From a virus, in IMG/VR virus record IMGVR_UViG_3300006086_000039, positions 1 through 22,313 of that record: a stretch of 22,313 nucleotides of DNA. One strand, written 5' to 3'. Positions within the stretch are counted from its first letter, which is position 1. Every line of letters starts with the position of its first letter. Position numbers and translations under genes: made by a program. This document shows, piece by piece, positions 13,048 through 19,714 of this stretch. The notes under the pieces were generated by a model. It had not been told where the DNA came from. It did not search any database and saw only the letters and a program-made list of their open reading frames with translations.

Positions 13048-13388
13048 CACTCCCGCTCCCCGGTCGCTGGTTCTGGATTTGGCAACATAGGAACGCCAAG
13101 CTGACTCAATATGATCGAACTGTGGCCTACCTTTCGCGCCCATTTCATTAACCAAAATAAAAAATTATCAATGTTGATAGCTGTGCCCATGGCGCCGCAT
13201 TGTGCAAGCACGTTGCCGATCTCTATGACGGCGTGTGACCCAACAGGAACGAAAGCTGTTCGCCCAATTTCGCCCGGAGCATATCCGATCGACGCTAAAA
13301 ATGGGATGCCCTGATCCTGGCATTTTTTGCAAAGAAGTAAGAGGGTTGGAGCAATTTCATCGTCATAGAATTTCTCGTTATTTTCCAT
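13047..13388 (-). CDS. Unknown protein (113 aa)
   Basis: The start is set at ATG 13388 because GGGAGG lies 6 nt upstream. The product MENNEKFYDDEIAPTLLLLC continues with KKCQDQGIPFLASIGY and a helical segment NIDNFLFWLMKWARKVGHSS. Soluble, no recognised domain. It overlaps both neighbours. Confidence 0.65.
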   Translation of the reverse strand: MENNEKFYDDEIAPTLLLLCKKCQDQGIPFLASIGYAPGEIGRTAFVPVGSHAVIEIGNVLAQCGAMGTAINIDNFLFWLMKWARKVGHSSIILSQLGVPMLPNPEPATGERE

Positions 13389-13605
13389 CCCCGCCTCCCT
13401 TGGCCGCGAGCGCGGCGCGGAGCTTTTTAACAAAAGCTTCTATTGGCATTTTTCCAAAGTTGTCCGCGACGATCTTTGCCGCCGCCTCGATTGCCCGCAG
13501 CCGTTCGATCTCGGCCATCGGAGTATTTCGGGCCGCAGCCTCTGTAGCGACCACGATACCTGACCTACCACACGTCCTACATCGGCCGTCCGATCTATCA
13601 CTCAT
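13378..13605 (-). CDS. Small protein with N-terminal CxxC (75 aa)
   Basis: Preceded by GGGAG 8 nt before ATG 13605. The start MSDRSDGRCRTCGRSG holds a CxxC, followed by a helical C-terminal part (IERLRAIEAAAKIVADNFGK) ending in Lys/Gly. It overlaps both neighbouring genes by 8-11 nt. Function unknown. Confidence 0.6.
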   Translation of the reverse strand: MSDRSDGRCRTCGRSGIVVATEAAARNTPMAEIERLRAIEAAAKIVADNFGKMPIEAFVKKLRAALAAKGGGDGK

Positions 13606-13789
13606 TAGTGATCTCCCTGATCTCGACGGGGACGATTTTACCGGACTTACTCCGCCAGTAGAGTGAAAGGCGTCGTATTTCGTCCCACCTTAATCTGGTC
13701 TGAGTGTGATCTTCGTCTATGGTAATGGTGAGGATTTCACCATCCACCTTCGCGGCCCAGGCACGCACGGGTGTATTTTCACCGGCCAT
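13598..13789 (-). CDS. Small beta-rich protein (63 aa)
   Basis: ATG 13789 is chosen over the upstream ATG 13813 because GGAG lies 8 nt before it. The product MAGENTPVRAWAAKVDGEIL continues with alternating hydrophobic and charged residues (TITIDEDHTQTRLRWDEIRR), ending VPVEIREITNE. No motif is recognised. Confidence 0.6.
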   Translation of the reverse strand: MAGENTPVRAWAAKVDGEILTITIDEDHTQTRLRWDEIRRLSLYWRSKSGKIVPVEIREITNE

Positions 13790-14765
13790 CTGGTTTCTCC
13801 AGGAAAGCGGCATTCATGATTTTATTTCGATGGACTCTGGCTCCATCGTTAGGAGAAAGTAATACCCACTCAACCGCCAGTTCTCGGAATAACCGCTCCT
13901 TCTCCTTCGTCCACACCGGCGGCTCCTCCAGCTTCCCCACGCGATTCGCGATGTCCAGCGCCCAAGCGTTCTCCGGTTTGGCCATAAATTCGTCGATCGC
14001 CTCGGGTGAAACCATGAGATCAGTGTGGCCGGGAGCCTCGTTCATGATGCGATAGGCGATGATGTCGCCATATGAATCTCTACGCTGATGCTCCCAACGA
14101 TATAGCTCAGGATCGACGGTTGTACTTGTGTTGTTGTCGCGGAATCGGAGTTTAGTTCTGGCCCCCGCTGGCACCGGGCACTTCACACCGCCCCGCCACT
14201 CGATCCACTCGTCATCCTCCGGCCCGGCTGCGATGCAATCGCCCTGGCCCTCGGGTTGTGGCATCTGACGTGTTGAAGAAAGAACTTCTTCAGCTTCTCC
14301 ACGCGATGGATAAGCCTCGATATCGTCATCAATGAACGTATCGAGATTATTGAATCGCATCACGTTCCCGTTGCGAAGGTGATTAGTGTAAGCAGGCGCC
14401 GCTCCGAGAATACGAAGACGGCGGTATCGGCGGGCATCCAGCGCCGCCTGTACCCGATCTGCGCCGGGCTCCGGCGTCAGGACAACGATGGCTTCGTGCA
14501 CCAGCGGATCGTGCGTGAAGTAAAATGTCGTTTCCAGGTATTTGATCGCCTCGTCTCTTGTCATGGTCATGGCGTCGGTTTCCTTCGCTTCCCAGGCCGG
14601 GCAACTCTCTCCCTGATCCGCGCGGACATGATGCTGCCCGGCCCACTCCGGCACGTCATGGTTCCGGAGCCTCCCGGGCACGCACAGCGTCGGTTTCTCT
14701 GGCCGCTCCGGCGTGGCAAAGGCGACGCAGGTTTCACAATTATGGGTCATGGTGTGACCGGGCAT
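13779..14765 (-). CDS. Modular phage protein with zinc knuckle and GDIIAYR domain (328 aa)
   Basis: Start ATG 14765 makes TAATG with the upstream stop and has GGGAGG 8 nt before it; the longer frame back to 14864 overlaps the membrane gene. Residues 8-56 carry Cys10, 13, 28 and 55 (NCETCVAF, SCPAW), a probable zinc site. Residues 68-125 form an alpha/beta segment (TRDEAIKYLETTFYFTHDPL). Residues 186-240 match a widespread phage orphan pattern: EWIEWRGGVKCPVPAG, RFRD, YRWEH, GDIIAYRI. The C-terminal 70 residues are helical. It looks like two or three small phage domains joined in one gene. Function unknown. Confidence 0.7.
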   Translation of the reverse strand: MPGHTMTHNCETCVAFATPERPEKPTLCVPGRLRNHDVPEWAGQHHVRADQGESCPAWEAKETDAMTMTRDEAIKYLETTFYFTHDPLVHEAIVVLTPEPGADRVQAALDARRYRRLRILGAAPAYTNHLRNGNVMRFNNLDTFIDDDIEAYPSRGEAEEVLSSTRQMPQPEGQGDCIAAGPEDDEWIEWRGGVKCPVPAGARTKLRFRDNNTSTTVDPELYRWEHQRRDSYGDIIAYRIMNEAPGHTDLMVSPEAIDEFMAKPENAWALDIANRVGKLEEPPVWTKEKERLFRELAVEWVLLSPNDGARVHRNKIMNAAFLEKPDGR

Positions 14766-14950
14766 TACCATATCCTCCCGGTCGCGATCATGTGCATCAC
14801 GAGCCACGTCGCGCCCGCGCCAAGCAGGTTCAGGACGATGACCGTTCCGAACAAGGGCCACCAACTCGGTCGCGGGTTGTCGTCAGTTTCGTAGGCGTGC
14901 CGGTCGGTCAGGTCGTGGTTGAGGTCGTCGTCGCGGGTTTGGGGGATCAT
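14765..14950 (-). CDS. Single-span membrane protein (61 aa)
   Basis: ATG 14950 overlaps the upstream stop (ATGA). Residues 1-30 are charged (MIPQTRDDDLNHDLTDRHAY) and residues 31-55 form one membrane helix (WPLFGTVIVLNLLGAGATWL). Function unknown. Confidence 0.65.
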   Translation of the reverse strand: MIPQTRDDDLNHDLTDRHAYETDDNPRPSWWPLFGTVIVLNLLGAGATWLVMHMIATGRIW

Positions 14951-15249
14951 GACATTTCCTCCGGGTTCGCAACACGAAAACTGTAGTCGATAACAAGCTC
15001 TACGGGATATTCGTGGTCGCATCCCCTGCATTGAATCGTCCATTTCGATCCATCGGTTGCATGTGCGGGAGCATTATCAGTCCACCAAATATGAGAATCG
15101 CCGCACTTCGGACAGCGCGGATAATCCTTGGCGGTTGCCCAACCGTCGCGGCTTACTTCCTCGACAAACTCTTTCGCGGCGCGCTGGCAGGTGGGCTTGT
15201 GACCCTGCCACCATTCCTGGCTACAATCCGCGCATAGATGCGTTACCAT
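14947..15249 (-). CDS. Double zinc-ribbon protein (100 aa)
   Basis: Start ATG 15249 is 5 nt after AAGGAG. Cys pairs: LCADC and TCQ near the start, then PRCPKCGDSHIWW and QCRGCDHEYPVEL, forming a typical four-Cys ribbon in the second half. Such small ribbons mediate nucleic-acid or protein binding. It overlaps both neighbours. The exact role is unknown. Confidence 0.7.
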   Translation of the reverse strand: MVTHLCADCSQEWWQGHKPTCQRAAKEFVEEVSRDGWATAKDYPRCPKCGDSHIWWTDNAPAHATDGSKWTIQCRGCDHEYPVELVIDYSFRVANPEEMS

Positions 15250-15380
15250 CACGTCTCCTTACAATGAAATTCCCTCGGCCCAACGATGCAGCACGCCTTC
15301 GGCCCGTCCGGTGTCTGCTCGATCCGCACGTCGCGGGCCGGACAGACGTAGAGCGCGGCGGCGAGGATAAGCGAGATCAT
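15249..15380 (-). CDS. Small Cys-containing peptide (43 aa), possibly exported
   Basis: The frame fits between ATGA and TGATG overlaps. MISLILAAALYVCPARDVRI starts with a short hydrophobic segment like a weak signal or anchor, then GPKACCIVGPREFHCKET with three more Cys. Too short for confident export prediction. Confidence 0.5.
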   Translation of the reverse strand: MISLILAAALYVCPARDVRIEQTPDGPKACCIVGPREFHCKET

Positions 15381-15574
15381 GGCTTCCGCATCCTCGCCAG
15401 CGCCCGCGTCAGGTCCATGCTTGCACGCCGAAGCGCGCCGTTTTCCACAGGCGTCGGATTGGTGAACGTGTCACCATTCGATTCGTAGGTCGATTGGGCG
15501 ACATCCCAGGCAGCAAGACGCAATAGAAACTGCTCAGCGGCCACGCGGGCGGCTTCGATGGCGGAAGAGTTCAT
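15377..15574 (-). CDS. Small helical protein (65 aa)
   Basis: ATG 15574 forms TGATG with the upstream stop. The product is helical (AIEAARVAAEQFLLRLAAWD) with a central polar loop (TYESNGDTFTNPTPVENG) and a basic end. No motif is recognised. Confidence 0.6.
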   Translation of the reverse strand: MNSSAIEAARVAAEQFLLRLAAWDVAQSTYESNGDTFTNPTPVENGALRRASMDLTRALARMRKP

Positions 15575-15822
15575 CACACCACCCCACACAGCGCCCTGGC
15601 CCGTTTCCAGGCTCGATCCGCCTCACCCGCCGCCGATGGTCCTGCTCCGATCTGATACGCCGTCAGCACCGCGCTCATCGCCGCATTGGGGATCGGGGTG
15701 TCGAGAGGGATGCGGTGTTGGCGGCATTTGTTGGCGAACGCCATGGCTTCCTCGGCGGCACGGTTGCCGTGGATGGTGTCGTAGAAGGCTTCGATCGCGC
15801 GGGGGGATTGGATCAGGGGCAT
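15574..15822 (-). CDS. Small helical protein (82 aa)
   Basis: ATG 15822 is preceded by GAGGA; the open frame upstream of it is a shadow of the next gene. The product has predicted helices (RAIEAFYDTIHGNRAAEEAM; AAMSAVLTAYQIGAGPSA) and ends RARALCGVV. Function unknown. Confidence 0.6.
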   Translation of the reverse strand: MPLIQSPRAIEAFYDTIHGNRAAEEAMAFANKCRQHRIPLDTPIPNAAMSAVLTAYQIGAGPSAAGEADRAWKRARALCGVV

Positions 15823-15832
15823 CGTTGGGTCC

Positions 15833-16231
15833 TCAGAACGGGATTTCGATTGCACGGATGCGGTGGTATTCAGCGACCACGGCGGGTCGGTAAGCCTTGA
15901 TCGCGAAGGAATAGGTCCGGCAGGAATCATTTCGTATCGCATCCACGATATCGGGCATGACGGTCATCACGGCCTGGTCGAGGGCGTGGGTGTCGATCAT
16001 GTCAGTAGGCATAGGGCCTCTCCCAGATTTCCAGCGGTTCCGCCGCACATACAATGTATTCATGAAGCCATCTGAACCGTCCCAGTACGGCCTTGGTTTC
16101 GTTGCGTAGCGGTCATCATTATACCAGCAGATTATGAGTTTGCCGTTGCGAATAGCCAAAAATTCTTGCCTGGAATGGAACTTATCTCCTTTCTCTTTCG
16201 GGGCATTTTCGATATCGGTGCGCCAGATCAT
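15833..16231 (-). CDS. Unknown protein (132 aa), DUF551-like start
   Basis: ATG 16231 overlaps the upstream stop. The N-terminus MIWRTDIENAPKEKGDKF recalls small phage proteins of the W-IENAPKDG type (DUF551-like), with IICWYNDDRYATKPRPYWDG as the following beta/Trp region. The C-terminal 55 residues (MIDTHALDQAVMTVMPDIVD...) look like a second helical unit that may have been a separate gene. Weak family hint only. Confidence 0.6.
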   Translation of the reverse strand: MIWRTDIENAPKEKGDKFHSRQEFLAIRNGKLIICWYNDDRYATKPRPYWDGSDGFMNTLYVRRNRWKSGRGPMPTDMIDTHALDQAVMTVMPDIVDAIRNDSCRTYSFAIKAYRPAVVAEYHRIRAIEIPF

Positions 16232-16626
16232 CGTCCCGCCTCCGTTGTGCCGGATGAAATAGATGCGTCGTCTCGAAACGGCGCGAACCCAACAAGCCGC
16301 CCATGAACAGTCAGAACCCGCTTGTCAAAACTGTCGCTGAATTCGATGGAAAAGCAGGGTATCTCGTAGCCGAACAGCATCAGCGGCTTCAGCCTGTCCT
16401 GACCCATGAATACGGGGTGGAGCATAACCGAATTTCCGCGATCAATGCACCGCTTCAACACCGGGCCGCGATCCTGGACTGACACCAAATAAACTTCGCG
16501 ATCAACGATTTCAGTTTGTGCGCCGTCGATCACGACTTGTATGTTGGGAAAGTTGTGACCTCCATCCGCCAGTCGCATCGCGCCGGACAATTCGGTTATG
16601 ATGGGTAGATCAATTAACGGTGTCAC
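16228..16626 (-). CDS. Unknown beta-rich protein (132 aa), GTG start
   Basis: The start is GTG 16626: AAGGAGG stands 7 nt upstream and the stop of the previous gene overlaps it (GTGA). The longer frame to 16830 reads Arg/Pro-rich shadow sequence before this point. The protein reads VTPLIDLPIITELSGAMRLA and continues beta-rich (IQVVIDGAQTEIVDREVYLV; LMLFGYEIPCFSIEF). No motif is recognised. Confidence 0.65.
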   Translation of the reverse strand: MTPLIDLPIITELSGAMRLADGGHNFPNIQVVIDGAQTEIVDREVYLVSVQDRGPVLKRCIDRGNSVMLHPVFMGQDRLKPLMLFGYEIPCFSIEFSDSFDKRVLTVHGRLVGFAPFRDDASISSGTTEAGR

Positions 16627-16781
16627 TTCGTTGCCTCCTTCCGCAAATCCTCTCGCACCATGATCCGGCACGCGATAGCCCGTTCCTCCAGCCGTGCGGC
16701 GGCGAGCGAGCCTGGAGCGCAAGCCCTGGACATGGCCAGGAGGCGGTCGATGCGGGGTTGGGTGTCGCAGGGGATCGTCAT
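16623..16781 (-). CDS. Small helical protein (52 aa)
   Basis: Lies between an ATGA and a GTGA overlap. The product is helical with three Cys (MTIPCDTQPRIDRLLAMSRA; LEERAIACRIMVREDLRKEA). Its end encodes the strong AAGGAGG ribosome binding site used by the next gene. Function unknown. Confidence 0.55.
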   Translation of the reverse strand: MTIPCDTQPRIDRLLAMSRACAPGSLAAARLEERAIACRIMVREDLRKEATK

Positions 16782-16960
16782 GGCCGCACCTCAATCGCGA
16801 CGCCGAGATTACCAGCATCGACGGAAACATAAATTATTCTTGCGGTGGCATGCCCATTACGGCGCAAGTCGCCCTCCATGTCTTCCAGCAAATCGGTAAT
16901 AGCCATTTCGGCGAGGCGAACGATCTGGTCGATCGTCAGGGTGTCAGGGGTGTCAGGCAT
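16778..16960 (-). CDS. Small acidic protein (60 aa)
   Basis: ATG 16960 forms TGATG with the upstream stop. MPDTPDTLTIDQIVRLAEMA is followed by an acidic helix (DLLEDMEGDLRRNGHATARI) and a beta end (IYVSVDAGNLGVAIEVRP). No motif recognised. Confidence 0.6.
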   Translation of the reverse strand: MPDTPDTLTIDQIVRLAEMAITDLLEDMEGDLRRNGHATARIIYVSVDAGNLGVAIEVRP

Positions 16961-17175
16961 CAAAACACCCTCCCCATCGCTTCTGCCTGGTCGATGCAAT
17001 CCTGCAACTGGTCCTTCGCGAACAGGCCGATGACACCATGCGGAATTTCAGTTCCCGCGATCATGGCCTCGTGTGTGTCTTTGATCTGATCTGGCCGAAC
17101 ATGGTCGTAGCCGAATTCACGGAGGGACTGGGCTATGGCGGCGTAGATGTCGGCGCGGGTGGTCGGGCGTGGCAT
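16960..17175 (-). CDS. Small helical protein (71 aa)
   Basis: ATG 17175 forms TGATG with the upstream micro-gene. The sequence MPRPTTRADIYAAIAQSLRE, then FGYDHVRPDQIKDTHEAMIA and FAKDQLQDCIDQAEAMGRVF, is soluble and helical. No domain is recognised. Confidence 0.6.
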   Translation of the reverse strand: MPRPTTRADIYAAIAQSLREFGYDHVRPDQIKDTHEAMIAGTEIPHGVIGLFAKDQLQDCIDQAEAMGRVF

Positions 17176-17261
17176 CAGGGCATATCCTCTTGCTCGGCGG
17201 GGCTGTTCAGGTCAGCGAATTTCCGGTTGCAATCGTCGCAGCGGATAGGGACGGCGGTCAT
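17175..17261 (-). CDS. Zinc-knuckle micro-protein (28 aa)
   Basis: MTAVPIRCDDCNRKFADLNS ending PAEQEDMP. It holds a CxxC pair, starts 2 nt after the stop of the upstream gene and ends in TGATG with the next. GGGAG precedes the ATG by 7 nt. Similar short CxxC peptides are frequent phage orphans. Confidence 0.5.
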   Translation of the reverse strand: MTAVPIRCDDCNRKFADLNSPAEQEDMP

Positions 17262-17263
17262 CG

Positions 17264-17764
17264 TCAATCTCCCGTCGCCTTGGTCTCGCTCCCAAAAAAC
17301 TCCACCCGGAACGGCGCATTGCCGCACATCTCCCCGGCTCGGGCGCACGCAGCCAGGTGAAACTCCGCGATCTCGCCAGCCGAGAATTTCTTGCGCCGCA
17401 GCATCGCATCATCGCAACGGGTATGTTCGTCGGTCAGTTCGATGATCGCCAGCGCCATGCGCCTGACGATATCGTTGCGGTGCGTTGTCTTATAATTGGT
17501 GATCCATTGGTCGGCGGCGGCGATGGCTTCAGGCCAGGTCTGTACGTAGATATGCGTAGCGCCTTCCGTGCCGCCGATACCGTCCGGGTAGAGACCAACG
17601 GATACCACATTTCTCGGGTCCTGCTGATTCCACTTGCCACGCTCCCACAATCCGAACCCCACATGAGCATCGTCTCCGAGCCGCTTCCGCAACGCGATCT
17701 GGAACGTCATGAGGTCCTGGGCGGTCATGGAGTCGGCGGCTTTGGTCATGTCGAGCGTGATCAT
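17264..17764 (-). CDS. Unknown protein (166 aa)
   Basis: ATG 17764 is preceded by GGAG. It reads MITLDMTKAADSMTAQDLMT, then FGLWERGKWNQQDPRNVVSVG, a Trp-rich region (VQTWPEAIAAADQWITNYK) and a helical part with Cys (LTDEHTRCDDAMLRRKKFSA). Soluble. No catalytic motif is recognised. It is the second gene of the leftward operon. Confidence 0.65.
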   Translation of the reverse strand: MITLDMTKAADSMTAQDLMTFQIALRKRLGDDAHVGFGLWERGKWNQQDPRNVVSVGLYPDGIGGTEGATHIYVQTWPEAIAAADQWITNYKTTHRNDIVRRMALAIIELTDEHTRCDDAMLRRKKFSAGEIAEFHLAACARAGEMCGNAPFRVEFFGSETKATGD

Positions 17765-17788
17765 GTTCGTCTCCGGTGCGATGAGGTG

Positions 17789-18361
17789 TCAGCACGAACA
17801 CGAAAAGTATTTCGGATGTTCGCCATCCAATTTCCGGCCGATCACAACCTCGACGTGACGCCAGAATTCATCTGGGATTTCACCGTGAGCGTCCTGGCCA
17901 TCGAAGTGCAGATATTCTTCATTGTAGTCCGAAACTGCCAACCCAAGCACCTCTTCATAAGAGGGACAATCCGATGTGGCGCAAAAGTGCCGCAGCCAGG
18001 CCTCCGATTCCAATTTCGAGGCTGGCGGCGCATAAACCGTCGCGCTATCCTCAAACGCTGGATGAGACCACCGATGTGATAACGCCGTGATCGTGCGCGG
18101 GTACAGATAGGCCCAGAACCGTTCGCCAGGATTAGCGTGGGTGGCCAGGAACGGGTCTACGATGGCTACCGACGGCGCGAGCGGGGAGACGACCGTATCC
18201 CCATATTCCACAGGCTCGGCGTCTACAAGGCCGACATGCTGGCCCGGGAACACCTGAACCGGCGCGCGGGCGGAGAAAACCGCGACATGCACGGCATCGC
18301 GACCACCAGCATCATCAGGAAGTAAGCCGCCCATGGTCGCTACTGCATCCTTGCTCATCAT
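17789..18361 (-). CDS. Conserved phage/bacterial orphan (190 aa), first gene of leftward operon
   Basis: ATG 18361 or 18358, with GGAGAGAG just upstream; the open frame beyond, up to 18589, runs through the terminator and has no start signal. The body PFLATHANPGERFWAYLYPR, then TITALSHRWSHPAFED and SEAWLRHFCA, SYEEVLGLAV, matches an orphan pattern I recall from phages and bacteria (FWxFLYPxTITxLxHxWxHPAF). The C-terminus ends HPKYFSCSC. It is expressed only if transcription passes the terminator at 18379-18404. Function unknown. Confidence 0.7.
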   Translation of the reverse strand: MMSKDAVATMGGLLPDDAGGRDAVHVAVFSARAPVQVFPGQHVGLVDAEPVEYGDTVVSPLAPSVAIVDPFLATHANPGERFWAYLYPRTITALSHRWSHPAFEDSATVYAPPASKLESEAWLRHFCATSDCPSYEEVLGLAVSDYNEEYLHFDGQDAHGEIPDEFWRHVEVVIGRKLDGEHPKYFSCSC

Positions 18362-18378
18362 CTCTCTCCATCTTGCCC

Positions 18379-18404
18379 AAAAAGGCCGGACCCGAAGGCC
18401 CGGC
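18379..18404 (-). terminator. Leftward terminator/attenuator before the small-gene operon
   Basis: On the minus strand GCCGGGCC, loop TTCG, GGTCCGGC forms an 8-bp stem (one G-T pair) followed directly by CTTTTT. The T-run ends 18 nt before ATG 18361. Because the genes further upstream run rightward, this hairpin can only stop transcription entering the leftward operon from its own promoter. Confidence 0.8.
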
Positions 18405-18559
18405 AGTTTGGGAGGAAACGTCCAAGCAGCCCAGAGGGGCGGCTCGGGGAGGGAACGTAGGGGAAGGCGCGGAGGGATGCAAGAACTTTTTACGATTTCC
18501 TCCGAGAAAAGTGCGATTGATAGATTGACATCCGCGCCGATACCCGCTAGAACCGCGTC
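18405..18559. promoter_or_regulatory. Divergent control region
   Basis: It holds the XRE promoter, a direct repeat GATTGA-TA-GATTGA (18515-18528) overlapping its -35, and a purine-rich plus strand (18410-18475). A leftward promoter must be here or inside the XRE gene; the best I see is a weak minus-strand TTGCAT (18482-18477) / TACGTT (18459-18454) with 17-nt spacing. Confidence 0.45.
18525..18553 (+). promoter_or_regulatory. Sigma70-type promoter for leaderless XRE mRNA
   Basis: Perfect -35 TTGACA (18525-18530), 17-nt spacer and -10 TAGAAC (18548-18553; 4 of 6). The expected start point is at ATG 18560, with no SD in between. TTGACA to ATG is exactly 35 nt, the same as for the HTH gene at 4067. 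Confidence 0.65.
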
Positions 18560-18763
18560 ATGAGCCTGAAAACCATCATTGAGGCCCAAGGCCGTAAGCA
18601 GTCCTGGATCGCCAGAGAAATCGGCATCTCGGAAGACGCACTCTCACGAATTGTGCTTGGAAAACAGAAACTCCCCTTGGATAAGGCCGAGCCGTTAGCC
18701 ACGGTCCTTGGCATATCCGTTATCGAGTTGATCCGGGCAATTCCAACTCAGGAGCCCGCGTGA
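18560..18763 (+). CDS. XRE-family HTH regulator (Cro/cI-like)
   Basis: A 67-aa protein that is almost only a HTH_3 domain: MSLKTIIEAQGRKQSWIARE, then IGISEDALSRIVLGKQKLPL and EPLATVLGISVIEL. The recognition helix is within SEDALSRIVLG. Size and position at the divergent switch fit a Cro- or minimal cI-type repressor. There is no dimer or peptidase domain, so RecA-stimulated self-cleavage is not expected. Its stop overlaps the next gene. The GATTGA direct repeat over its promoter is a candidate operator, suggesting autoregulation. Confidence 0.85.
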   Translation: MSLKTIIEAQGRKQSWIAREIGISEDALSRIVLGKQKLPLDKAEPLATVLGISVIELIRAIPTQEPA

Positions 18764-18990
18764 TGCGATCCGCAGAAATGTCCGTTTCGTGCGACGGAAT
18801 TGATTGCGAAAACACGATCCTGGTGCCGTTGACCCATCTTGGCGGCGGCGGATGGGATGCCCGCAATGTGAAAGGCTATCTCAAGCGCAACCATTGGAGC
18901 GTCGAGGGCGGCAAGGATTTCTGTGAGGAGTGCGAACAGGATTCTTTGGACGCCATCGCGGGTGAGCCCACACCACCGGAGTCCACATAA
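18763..18990 (+). CDS. Zinc-ribbon phage protein (75 aa)
   Basis: ATG 18763 forms TGATG with the XRE stop. Two Cys pairs, SCDGIDCENTI near residue 10 and FCEECEQD near residue 54, surround a GGGGWDARNVKGYLKRNHWS core. This C-x4-C...C-x2-C arrangement is common in small phage orphans and probably binds zinc. The stop overlaps the next gene (TAATG). Confidence 0.7.
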   Translation: MRSAEMSVSCDGIDCENTILVPLTHLGGGGWDARNVKGYLKRNHWSVEGGKDFCEECEQDSLDAIAGEPTPPEST

Positions 18991-19265
18991 TGGACAACGC
19001 CGACCAACTCGCCGTCGTCATTAAAGCCGAAGCCGTCCGCAAGGGCGCGACTGAAGCAACGTGCGCCGCGCTATATGCCGTGGCGATCGGGCTGGCCGTG
19101 TCCAGGGATGCGGATTACTGGCGGCCGATCAATATTGCCTTAATGGATGCGTTCGGAGAAGCGGGTCACAGGCGCACGAAGGCTCTGGCATGGGAGATTC
19201 ACAATAATGCAGCCGTGGCGCTGGCTAACACCCGCGAGCCAGTGTCAGGGCGGGGAGAGGGGTGA
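18990..19265 (+). CDS. Unknown helical protein (91 aa)
   Basis: Starts in TAATG overlap. Helical: MDNADQLAVVIKAEAVRKGA, then TCAALYAVAIGLAVSRDADY and HRRTKALAWEIHNNAAVAL. The stop makes TGATG with the next start. No domain recognised. Confidence 0.65.
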   Translation: MDNADQLAVVIKAEAVRKGATEATCAALYAVAIGLAVSRDADYWRPINIALMDAFGEAGHRRTKALAWEIHNNAAVALANTREPVSGRGEG

Positions 19266-19714
19266 TGATTCAACCGGATGCCATCGACGATGCCACTCTT
19301 GAATATGCCGCCCGGCAGATCGAAGAAACCAACTTGTCGGACCTGCGAGGCGTGGGCGCGAAACGTAAGCGCGATCGGGAAGATGCCAATCTCCGGTTCC
19401 AGGTTCGGAAAGAACTGCGGGCCGAACTGGCCGCGCACCTACGAGCCATGATGAATCGCCCGGAACTGAGCGCGATTTCGACATTGAGTTGGCTGGCAAC
19501 GCTGAAGCCAGAAGACAAATATGGCCACATCCATTATCTAAAAGATGCGTGGCCGCTTGCCTGGAAGGGTTGGCTCAACGTCATCGCGGAACTTTGTTGT
19601 AACAGCAATTCGATTCCTCCTGAGATTTCCTATCGGATCGAACTGACGGAGAAGGGTCGGAAAGTTTTGGAGAACGCCATCGCCCGCGAGGCCGCGCCAC
19701 CGGGGGCGCCATGA
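19265..19714 (+). CDS. Unknown basic helical protein (149 aa)
   Basis: ATG 19265 in a TGATG overlap; the GTG 19262 before it is not needed. Residues 15-65 are a strongly charged helix (QIEETNLSDLRGVGAKRKRD; QVRKELRAELAAHLRAMM), the end is also charged (RIELTEKGRKVLENAIARE). It might bind nucleic acid, but no known motif is visible. Confidence 0.65.
   Translation: MIQPDAIDDATLEYAARQIEETNLSDLRGVGAKRKRDREDANLRFQVRKELRAELAAHLRAMMNRPELSAISTLSWLATLKPEDKYGHIHYLKDAWPLAWKGWLNVIAELCCNSNSIPPEISYRIELTEKGRKVLENAIAREAAPPGAP

Noticed and set aside
16627-16830. Longer N-terminus of the 16228 leftward gene
   Set aside because: That part is out of phase with the real 52-codon gene at 16623-16781 and is Arg/Pro-rich; GTG 16626 has AAGGAGG in front.
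18362-18589. N-terminal extension of the first leftward gene to 18589
   Set aside because: It would translate through the terminator and start inside the XRE gene; a good SD precedes 18361.
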